This document shows, piece after piece, positions 1-4,893 of a stretch of 6,123 bases of DNA (the stretch's first letter is position 1; every line of letters begins with the position of its first letter). The notes under the pieces were generated by a model, which did not search any database, was not told where the DNA came from, and was given only the letters and a program-made list of their open reading frames with translations. The stretch is from Microbacterium sp. GTDB lineage: Bacteria > Actinomycetota > Actinomycetes > Actinomycetales > Microbacteriaceae. The stretch is taken from NCBI GenBank assembly GCA_003248845.1, contig QFPD01000137.1, forward strand, positions 1 to 6,123. Direction: 5' to 3'. The translations under genes and the position numbers were made by a program.

Positions 1-1196
1 GGGATCGGCGCGACGGGCGTGGGGTCGGCGAGCGCGACGCGGGTACCCGCGCTGAGCGGCGGCGGGCCGAGACCCGACATCGTGTCGGCCGAGCGCGAAC
101 CGGCCACGCGCGGCCCGTCGATGCCGCCCCGGACGGCGAGGTACCCGCGGACACCGTGGGTGAAGCCGTCGATGCGCAGTTCGGCGCCCCGCGGCCAGAG
201 TGCCGCGGTGTACGGGTCGAGCGTTCGTTCGCCGACGTACGCCGTTCCCCACGCACCGGTCAGCGCGATCCACAGGTCGACGTCGGCGACGGCGCGGAAT
301 CCGCCGAGTGTGATCTCGACGCCCGCCGCATCCTCGGAGTTGCCGACGAGCCGGTTCGCCGTCCGCAGCGCCGCGCGATCGGCGGCGCCCGCCGGCGCGA
401 TGCCTTCCGCACCGCGCCCCGGCCGGCCCTGATCCTGCACGGTCGCGAGCGATCCGGGTGACACCACGGTGAAAGCCGGCGCCCCCGCGCTCGCGCGGCC
501 GCGGGAGGACACCCGCGCGGTCGGCGCGGCCGGCGGGCGCGGCACGGTCGGCGGGGTCGGCACGAACCGCACGCGGGAGCCGGGGGCGAGGAGGGCCGGG
601 ACCGGCCGGATCGGGTCGAATAAGGCCGCGCCGGTCGTACCGATCAACTGCCACCCCCCGGGCGTCTCGCGCGGATAGGCGCCGGTGAACTCCCCCGCGA
701 GACCCACCGCGCCCGCCGGCACACGCGTGCGCGGGCTCGCCCGTCGCGGCACGTCATAGGGCCAGTCGGCGCTCACGAGGTAGCCGAAGCCCGGCGCGAA
801 CCCCGTGAAGGCGACCGTCCAGCTCGCGGCCGTGTGCTGGGCGGCGAGTTCATCCGGGGCGAGGCCGAGGGCAGCCGCGAGGTCGGCGAGGTCGGGGCCG
901 TCGTATGTGATCGGCAGCTCCACGACGGCATCGTTTGCCGCGGCATCCTCACCCCCGCCCGCGCTCGCGATCCACCTGCGCGCCGCGACGACGCTGAAAG
1001 CGCGGGGATCGATCTCGACGAGCACGGTGCGCGCGGCCGGGACGAGCGCGATGACGCCGTGGGGACGGGACGCCGCGAGCGCGGCGTGGAGCGCGACCGC
1101 CTCGTCGAGGGAGGCGACCTCGGCGAGGAGCCCGCGATCACCGAAGGGAAGGATCCGCGGCGACCCGGCCGCGGACGCGATCGTCGTCGTCTTCAC
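1..1196 (-). CDS. pxpBC: Fused 5-oxoprolinase subunits B and C (PxpB-PxpC; KipI-KipA type), C-terminus cut by window edge
   Basis: Minus-strand open frame with no stop from 1196 to the left edge; 398 residues are visible. Residues about 14-212 match PxpB/KipI, with GFAPGFGYL (132-140), VPAGAVGLAG (159-168) and TPGGWQLIG (178-186). A Pro/Ala/Arg-rich linker (about 213-240) leads into PxpC/KipA, with VVSPGSLATVQDQGRPG (244-260), GVEITLGG (292-299) and LAVRGGID (353-360). About half of a normal PxpC is visible, so the rest lies off the edge. In this family PxpB and PxpC act with PxpA in ATP-dependent cleavage of cytosolic 5-oxoproline to glutamate; related domains occur in urea amidolyase. The GTG at 1196 is chosen because GGAG (1206-1203) lies six bases upstream; an in-frame GTG at 1208 is the alternative. 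It follows pxpA by 27 bases, so co-transcription is likely. Codon 192 is a rare TTA. The substrate assignment rests mainly on the pxpA neighbour. Confidence 0.93.
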   Translation of the reverse strand, partial: MKTTTIASAAGSPRILPFGDRGLLAEVASLDEAVALHAALAASRPHGVIALVPAARTVLVEIDPRAFSVVAARRWIASAGGGEDAAANDAVVELPITYDGPDLADLAAALGLAPDELAAQHTAASWTVAFTGFAPGFGYLVSADWPYDVPRRASPRTRVPAGAVGLAGEFTGAYPRETPGGWQLIGTTGAALFDPIRPVPALLAPGSRVRFVPTPPTVPRPPAAPTARVSSRGRASAGAPAFTVVSPGSLATVQDQGRPGRGAEGIAPAGAADRAALRTANRLVGNSEDAAGVEITLGGFRAVADVDLWIALTGAWGTAYVGERTLDPYTAALWPRGAELRIDGFTHGVRGYLAVRGGIDGPRVAGSRSADTMSGLGPPPLSAGTRVALADPTPVAPI

Positions 1197-1223
1197 CGCC
1201 CGCTCCACGCGCTCACCGCCAAT

Positions 1224-1979
1224 TCACCACGGCGCGCGCACGGTGACGCCCGCGGCGTCCAGCGCGGCGCGAGCGGCGCGGGCGAGCGTCACCGCTCCGG
1301 GCGAGTCGGCGTGGATGCACAGCGAGACAGCATCCGTGCGGATCACCGCGCCGTCCGCCGAGAGGACGACGCCCTCGGTCGCGAGGCGCACGGCCCGTGC
1401 GGCGACCTCGGCGCCGTCGTGCAGCAGGTCGCCCGGGTGCCCGCGGGGAACGAGCGCCCCCGACGCCAGGTAGCCGCGATCGAGGAACGCTTCGCGCCGG
1501 AACGGCAACCCCGCGTCGGAAGCCGCACGGGTGATCTCGCCGTCCTGCCCGAGGATCGACAGGGGCCTGCCGAGCCGGTCCGAGACCTCGGAGACGGCGG
1601 ATGCCACGGCGCGCGCATGCGCGGCATCCGTCCGGATCGCGTGGTACAGCGCGCCGTGCGGCTTGACGTAGCGCAGGTCGGCGCCGGCATCCACGAGGGC
1701 CGCGATCTGCACGACGAGGACGGCCCGCAGATCCGGCTCCGCGAGGTCGAGGCGCACGCGGCCGAAGCCGGAGCGGTCGGGGTACGACGGGTGGGCGCCG
1801 ATCGCGACACCGAGCCTCTCCGCGTGTGCCACAGCCGCACGCATGGACGTCTCGTCGCCGGCGTGTCCGCCGCACGCCACGTTCGCGCTCGACAGGAGCG
1901 GATAGAGCGCCGCGTCGTCGGCGGTGGGTACGCCGTCGACGGTCTCACCGAGGTCGGCGTTCAGGTCGATCGTCACCAT
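1224..1979 (-). CDS. pxpA: 5-oxoprolinase subunit A (PxpA, LamB/YcsF family)
   Basis: A complete 251-residue protein, close to the roughly 245-250 residues usual for the family. Recognisable YcsF/PxpA motifs in order are DLNADLGE (5-12), ANVACGGHAGD (32-42), IGAHPSYPDRSGFGR (60-74), YVKPHGALY (104-112), EAFLDRGY (163-170) and LCIHADSPGA (220-229; the usual HGD reads HAD here). PxpA works with PxpB and PxpC in the cytosol to convert 5-oxoproline, ATP and water to glutamate, recycling damaged or cyclised glutamate and glutamine. ATG 1979 is preferred over an in-frame ATG at 2009 because the DLNADLGE motif normally starts within the first few residues. No Shine-Dalgarno precedes it; a TACCGT hexamer ends six bases upstream, suggesting a leaderless message. 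It is the first gene of an operon with the fused pxpBC and is divergent from the 2152 gene. Confidence 0.95.
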   Translation of the reverse strand: MVTIDLNADLGETVDGVPTADDAALYPLLSSANVACGGHAGDETSMRAAVAHAERLGVAIGAHPSYPDRSGFGRVRLDLAEPDLRAVLVVQIAALVDAGADLRYVKPHGALYHAIRTDAAHARAVASAVSEVSDRLGRPLSILGQDGEITRAASDAGLPFRREAFLDRGYLASGALVPRGHPGDLLHDGAEVAARAVRLATEGVVLSADGAVIRTDAVSLCIHADSPGAVTLARAARAALDAAGVTVRAPW

Positions 1980-1985
1980 GCAGCC

Positions 1986-1991
1986 ACGGTA
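1986..1991 (-). promoter_or_regulatory. Putative -10 box for pxpA (leaderless)
   Basis: On the minus strand TACCGT is followed by GGCTGC and then the ATG of pxpA. TANNNT is the usual actinobacterial -10. Initiation about seven bases downstream would fall on the A of the start codon. No convincing -35 is visible at a 16-18 base spacing. The box and spacing are seen directly; the promoter function is inferred. Confidence 0.5.
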
Positions 1992-2023
1992 CCGGCCGGT
2001 TCGGGGCACGGCGCATCGAGTGG

Positions 2024-2139
2024 GCGTGCACTTTCTCAGGAGCGGAGGCCCCCCGGCCGCCGCGGCGGCGGCGCGGAACGGCGCAACACTACGGCGGTCG
2101 GCGGGCCCGGGCCCGCACCGTTCCTGAGAAAGTGCACGC
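2024..2139. repeat. 18-bp perfect inverted repeat enclosing two palindromes (divergent intergenic region)
   Basis: The left arm GCGTGCACTTTCTCAGGA (2024-2041) is the exact reverse complement of the right arm TCCTGAGAAAGTGCACGC (2122-2139), 80 bases apart. Between them lie a 14-bp perfect palindrome GCCGCCGCGGCGGC (2056-2069) and a 16-bp perfect palindrome GCGGGCCCGGGCCCGC (2101-2116). The right arm directly abuts the putative -10 of the 2152 gene; the left arm lies 32 bases upstream of the putative pxpA -10. It could be a pair of operator sites for one regulator, a dispersed palindromic repeat, or a small non-autonomous element. I see no clear target-site duplication outside the arms. Confidence 0.9.
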
Positions 2140-2145
2140 TACCGT
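2140..2145 (+). promoter_or_regulatory. Putative -10 box for the spermidine-synthase-like gene (leaderless)
   Basis: TACCGT is followed by GGAGCA and then ATG at 2152, the same hexamer and spacing as for pxpA on the other strand. The GGAG lies only two bases before the ATG, too close for a normal Shine-Dalgarno, which favours leaderless initiation. The right arm of the inverted repeat ends at 2139, so a protein bound there would cover the spacer and -35 region. Confidence 0.5.
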
Positions 2146-2151
2146 GGAGCA

Positions 2152-3012
2152 ATGGCCCGCGCGCACGTCGACGAACCCGAGCAGGTGCGCCTGTCGGACG
2201 GCTCGCTGGCCCGCGTCGTGCCGAGCCGCTTCGCCGGCGGGTGGGAGCTGGAGGTCGACGGCACCCCGCAGTCGCACGTCGACCTCGACGATCCGACGCA
2301 TCTGCACTTCGAGTACGTCGCGCGCATGGGTGCCGTGATCGATCTGCTCCGGATGCCGCGCCAGCCCCTCACCGCGATCCACCTGGGCGGCGGCGCACTG
2401 ACGCTCCCCCGCTACGTCGAGCACACGCGCCCGGGCTCACGGCAGCAGGTGATCGAACTGGAGCAGCCGCTCATCGACCTCGTCCGTGAGCGTCTGCCGC
2501 TGCCGCGCGGGGCGCAGGTGCGGGTGCGGATCGGCGACGCCCGCGCCGTCGCCGCGAAGCTGCCCGCGGGCCTCGCCGGTGCCGCCGACCTCGTCGTGTC
2601 CGACGTCTTCGCGGGGGCGCAGACCCCGGCGCACCTCACGACGGTCGAGTACTACCGCGTGCTCGCGGGGCTGCTCTCGCCGGAGGGAGTTCTCCTCGTC
2701 AACGTCGCCGACGGCGCCGGGCTCGCTTTCGCCCGGCGACAAGTGGCGACGGTGCGCGCCGTTCTGCCCGAAACGATCGTCCTCGCCGAGGTGCAGACAC
2801 TGAAGGGACGCCGCTTCGGCAACCTCGTGATCGCAGCCTCCCTGAACCCCCTCCCGACGGTGTGGCTGCCGCGGCTCATGGCCGCCGGACCGCACCCCGC
2901 GAAGGTCGCCGAGGGGCGCGAGATCGACGATTTCGTGCGCAGCGCGACGATCGTGACGGATGCCGATGCGACGGCGTCTCCGAAGCCGTCCGCCAGCCTT
3001 TTCGAGCGCTGA
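2152..3012 (+). CDS. Spermidine-synthase-like protein (SAM-binding Rossmann fold), substrate uncertain
   Basis: A 286-residue protein with the fold signature of the spermidine synthase/methyltransferase superfamily. The nucleotide-binding loop is AIHLGGGALTLPRY (75-88). An acidic strand end follows at VIELEQPLIDL (100-110), then IGDARAV (127-133) and the strand-loop VVSDVFAGAQTPAH (148-161), where Asp151 lies where the catalytic Asp of spermidine synthases is found. The Asp of the classical GGGDG loop is absent, and the Tyr-His of the SpeE putrescine-binding segment is not evident near residues 48-57. It may therefore not make spermidine; many actinobacterial proteins named spermidine synthase are of this soluble, degenerate type. 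No speD or other polyamine gene lies in the window. Start ATG 2152 has a -10-like box six bases upstream. A hairpin closes the unit 12 bases after the stop. Confidence 0.8.
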   Translation: MARAHVDEPEQVRLSDGSLARVVPSRFAGGWELEVDGTPQSHVDLDDPTHLHFEYVARMGAVIDLLRMPRQPLTAIHLGGGALTLPRYVEHTRPGSRQQVIELEQPLIDLVRERLPLPRGAQVRVRIGDARAVAAKLPAGLAGAADLVVSDVFAGAQTPAHLTTVEYYRVLAGLLSPEGVLLVNVADGAGLAFARRQVATVRAVLPETIVLAEVQTLKGRRFGNLVIAASLNPLPTVWLPRLMAAGPHPAKVAEGREIDDFVRSATIVTDADATASPKPSASLFER

Positions 3013-3024
3013 GCACCGCCGCGG

Positions 3025-3058
3025 CGAGCCCGGTCGGGCGGCGCGCCGACCGGGCTCG
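3025..3058 (+). terminator. Terminator-like hairpin after the spermidine-synthase-like gene
   Basis: A perfect 13-bp stem, CGAGCCCGGTCGG (3025-3037) pairing with CCGACCGGGCTCG (3046-3058), closes an 8-base loop. It starts 12 bases after the stop codon. There is no U-tract, as is common for actinobacterial hairpin terminators. It separates the 2152 gene from the 3123 gene, so they are probably not one operon. Confidence 0.75.
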
Positions 3059-3110
3059 TCCGATGCGTCGCGCCGCGGGTGAGACTGGAGGCCGCACCGT
3101 CCGCGCGCGA

Positions 3111-3116
3111 AGGAGG
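3111..3116 (+). promoter_or_regulatory. Shine-Dalgarno deciding the start of the TPR-like gene
   Basis: AGGAGG abuts an ATG at 3117 with no spacing but lies six bases before an in-frame GTG at 3123. The ideal spacing makes GTG 3123 the more likely start. This is the clearest ribosome binding site in the window. Confidence 0.7.
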
Positions 3117-3122
3117 ATGCCG

Positions 3123-3650
3123 GTGAGCTACATCCAGGGATACGACCCGCACACCCTGCGTGAGATCGTCGACGTCTCCCAGTGCCGCGAGCGACTCGGC
3201 GAGCTCGGCGACCAGCGGTCGCTTCCGGCGCTGCTCGAGCGGGTGTGGCTGTTGAAGGTCACGGGCGACTTCGACGAGGCGCTCGCCGTCTCCGAGCAGT
3301 CGGTGCGCGTCGCACGCATGGGCGGCCCCCGGAAGGATCTGCTGCGCGCCCGCGTGCTCCACGCGACCGTGCTGCAGGCCCGCTCGGCGTATGCCGCGGC
3401 GATTCAGGAGCTGACGACGTGCGGCGAGGAGGCCGAGGGGCAGGGGTGGTCGGCGCTCGCGGCGTTCGCCTACCAGCACCGCGGCAAGGTGTTCTACGAC
3501 TCCGGCGACTTCGTGAACGCGCGCGCCGATTTCAAGCGCGCGCTGTTCCTGCGTCAAGAGGCCGGCGCTCCGGAGGAGCAGCTCGAGTCGACGCTCGCCG
3601 CGATCGATGCCGCGGAGCGGCGACGCTCGGGCGCCCAGGTCGCGAGCTGA
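3123..3650 (+). CDS. TPR-like helical repeat protein of unknown function
   Basis: 175 residues from the GTG. I do not recognise a named family beyond a tetratricopeptide-like pattern. Three helix-turn-helix units are visible at about residues 36-69 (LLERVWLLKVTGDFDEALAV), 73-107 (RARVLHATVLQARSAYAAAI) and 111-145 (AFAYQHRGKVFYDSGDFVNA). Each has the small and aromatic residues typical of TPR helix A and B and a Gly-Asp-Phe or Ser-Ala-Tyr turn. There is no signal peptide, membrane segment or catalytic motif, so a soluble scaffold or partner-binding role is the most one can infer. A Lys/Arg-containing third unit and a short charged tail (164-175) end the protein. The gene follows a terminator-like hairpin and precedes a separate-looking promoter for the SprT-like gene, so it may stand alone. 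No clear promoter was found in 3059-3110. Confidence 0.82.
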   Translation: MSYIQGYDPHTLREIVDVSQCRERLGELGDQRSLPALLERVWLLKVTGDFDEALAVSEQSVRVARMGGPRKDLLRARVLHATVLQARSAYAAAIQELTTCGEEAEGQGWSALAAFAYQHRGKVFYDSGDFVNARADFKRALFLRQEAGAPEEQLESTLAAIDAAERRRSGAQVAS

Positions 3651-3684
3651 CCCGCGGCCGAGGGTCGATGTCGTAGGTTTGTTC

Positions 3685-3690
3685 TACATT
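3685..3690 (+). promoter_or_regulatory. Putative -10 box upstream of the SprT-like gene
   Basis: TACATT is followed by TCCTGC and an ATG at 3697, the same hexamer-plus-six arrangement as at other starts here, placing the expected transcript start on that ATG. It overlaps an imperfect dyad (3671-3686) faintly resembling an actinobacterial LexA box. No good -35 is visible. Confidence 0.45.
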
Positions 3691-3696
3691 TCCTGC

Positions 3697-3723
3697 ATGA
3701 CCGGACGGTTGATCGATGTCTGA
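3697..3723 (+). CDS. Candidate 8-residue leaderless leader peptide overlapping the SprT-like start
   Basis: ATG 3697 opens a frame of eight codons (MTGRLIDV) ending at TGA 3721-3723. The stop overlaps the start region of the SprT-like gene (ATG 3716), so a terminating ribosome would sit on the next start codon. The -10-like TACATT lies exactly six bases upstream, which would make the message begin at this ATG. The reading frame and overlap are seen directly; translation and coupling are inferred. The peptide has no run of regulatory codons to suggest attenuation, and it may be chance. Confidence 0.35.
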   Translation: MTGRLIDV

Positions 3724-4216
3724 CCTGGACGATGTGCGTCGCGTCGCCGAGGCGCTGCTGTCGACGCACCTGGATGCCTCGTGGTCGTTCGCGTTCGACA
3801 ACGCGAAGCGTCGCGCGGGGGCGTGCGACTACACCCGCAAGCGCATCACGGTGTCGCGCTACCTGGCCGCGCACTACGACGACGAAACCAATCGGCAGAC
3901 TCTGCTGCACGAAGTCGCGCACGCGCTCGCGGGGGCGGGCGCCGCGCACGGCGCGCACTGGAAGCGCACGGCGCGGACGCTCGGTTACACCGGCGGCACG
4001 ACCCACCACGGTGAGACCGCCACGGAGCTCGCCCCGTGGGTGGGTGTCTGCCCGGCAGGGCATGTCGCGTACCGCCATCGCCGGGCGACACGCGCGACGT
4101 CGTGCGCACGATGCTCCCCCGCGTTCGACGACCGCTACCTGTTCGTCTGGACGCGACGCGAGATCACCCCGGCGACGCGCCTCGCCGCGATGACCCCTCG
4201 GGATCAGCCCGCGTAG
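3716..4216 (+). CDS. SprT-like zinc metallopeptidase family protein
   Basis: A 166-residue protein with the HExxH zinc-peptidase motif HEVAH at 65-69; His65 and His69 would bind zinc with Glu66 catalytic. Another His follows in AAHGAHW (76-82), the usual place for the third ligand in SprT-like proteins. A C-terminal zinc-ribbon-like segment has Cys112-x3-His116 and Cys130-x2-Cys133. Family members (Spartan/SprT) are linked to proteolysis of DNA-protein crosslinks in eukaryotes; the role of the small bacterial ones is largely unproven. The protein is cytosolic, with no signal peptide. Start ATG 3716 has a moderate GGACGG (3703-3708) seven bases upstream and overlaps the stop of a possible leader peptide. 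The 3' end overlaps the convergent ComB-like gene by 13 bases. Confidence 0.88.
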   Translation: MSDLDDVRRVAEALLSTHLDASWSFAFDNAKRRAGACDYTRKRITVSRYLAAHYDDETNRQTLLHEVAHALAGAGAAHGAHWKRTARTLGYTGGTTHHGETATELAPWVGVCPAGHVAYRHRRATRATSCARCSPAFDDRYLFVWTRREITPATRLAAMTPRDQPA

Positions 4217-4854
4217 GCGACGAACGCGCCGGCGCGGAGCACCGGGACCGAGGCCGAGACGTCCGCCGCCGCGGCGGCGAGCACCTCGTCGCGCGCTCCG
4301 CGCTCGATGAGCTGCTGCCCGGAGCCGCTCGCGGTGAGGAGGTGCCGTGCCGCGCCGCGGAGCCCGCGGAAGGCCTCGCACGCTGCCGCCGCCTCGGGCG
4401 AGGTGTGGTCGACCCCGAGAGCGCCGAGCGCATCGATGACGGCGCCCGCCCCGAGCAGGTCCTCGACCGCGAACCGCAGTCGGGCTCCGGGCTCGCGCCC
4501 GGCGAGCTCTCCCGCAGCGATCACGGCGATACTCGTGCGCGCTCCACGGCTGGTCTGCTCGGCGAGGGCCGCGCGGGCGACGGCCGCGGCGTTCCGGATG
4601 GCACCCAGAAAGACGGTCGGCGCGGGATCGAGCTCTGCGGCTCGTGCCGCGACGGCGGCGCCGTTCAGCGAGACGGCATGCGCGGCGGCATCCAGCGGCA
4701 CCGTCTCGCCCGCGTCGACGCGGGCGGTGACGTTCGTGCTGAACCGGAGGACGTCCACGACCACGACGACATCGGAGGGCGCGAGAGCGTCGAGGCCCGG
4801 GACGCCCCACTCGAAGCGCACCTGGTAGCGGGATTGGTCGAACGGCGTGGTCAC
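4204..4854 (-). CDS. ComB family 2-phosphosulfolactate phosphatase-like protein
   Basis: A 216-residue protein, somewhat shorter than the roughly 230-250 usual for ComB. Family-like features are the N-terminal strand and loop VVVVDVLRFSTN (30-41, cf. VIDVLRAST), VFLGAIRNAAAVA (81-93), IAVIAAGE (109-116), FAVEDLLGAGAVIDAL (128-143), SGSGQQL (176-182) and VPVLRAGAF (203-211). ComB dephosphorylates 2-phosphosulfolactate in archaeal coenzyme M synthesis. Actinobacteria do not generally make coenzyme M and no other such gene is nearby, so the true substrate is unknown. The middle, about 50-80, is short relative to the family, so activity is uncertain. The start is GTG 4854; GGAGG is only one base away, too close for a Shine-Dalgarno, and TAGCCT lies exactly six bases upstream, so a leaderless message is likely. 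Confidence 0.8.
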   Translation of the reverse strand: MTTPFDQSRYQVRFEWGVPGLDALAPSDVVVVVDVLRFSTNVTARVDAGETVPLDAAAHAVSLNGAAVAARAAELDPAPTVFLGAIRNAAAVARAALAEQTSRGARTSIAVIAAGELAGREPGARLRFAVEDLLGAGAVIDALGALGVDHTSPEAAAACEAFRGLRGAARHLLTASGSGQQLIERGARDEVLAAAAADVSASVPVLRAGAFVAYAG

Positions 4855-4860
4855 CCCTCC

Positions 4861-4866
4861 AGGCTA
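4861..4866 (-). promoter_or_regulatory. Putative -10 box for the ComB-like gene (leaderless)
   Basis: On the minus strand TAGCCT, then GGAGGG, then GTG 4854. The spacing repeats that of the other putative leaderless starts. It lies only 15 bases from the opposing box at 4882-4887, so the two promoters must overlap. Confidence 0.45.
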
Positions 4867-4881
4867 GAGCGCGGGCGGTGC

Positions 4882-4887
4882 CAGACT
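4882..4887 (+). promoter_or_regulatory. Putative -10 box for the SRPBCC-like gene (leaderless)
   Basis: CAGACT, a one-base variant of TANNNT, then GGGCGC, then ATG 4894. No Shine-Dalgarno of normal spacing is present. It is weaker evidence than the other boxes because the first base is C. Confidence 0.35.
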
Positions 4888-4893
4888 GGGCGC

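Noticed and set aside
470..610. Possible frameshift or intergenic gap between pxpB and pxpC
   Set aside because: I followed the minus-strand frame codon by codon across the linker; it stays open and in frame on both sides, so it is a true fusion.
2024..2139. Terminal inverted repeats of an inserted mobile element
   Set aside because: There is no transposase, no room for one, and no convincing target-site duplication outside the arms. A non-autonomous element is not excluded but cannot be supported from this window.
834..2489. A 551-codon plus-strand open frame
   Set aside because: It runs antisense through pxpA and pxpBC, whose minus-strand frames carry clear family motifs. Its translation is Arg/Gly/Ala-rich with no recognisable domain, as expected of a shadow frame in GC-rich DNA.
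2862..3122. Upstream extension of the TPR-like frame to 2862 or to ATG 3117
   Set aside because: The long extension overlaps the end of the 2152 gene and crosses the terminator hairpin. ATG 3117 directly abuts AGGAGG, while GTG 3123 has ideal spacing.
3554..4810. A 418-codon minus-strand open frame
   Set aside because: It crosses the SprT-like gene and the ComB-like gene in another frame. The product is Arg-rich and low in complexity, and both overlapped genes have recognisable motifs.
4036..4893. Upstream extension of the SRPBCC-like frame to an ATG at 4036
   Set aside because: The extension overlaps the SprT-like and ComB-like genes and has shadow composition; the recognisable domain begins at ATG 4894.
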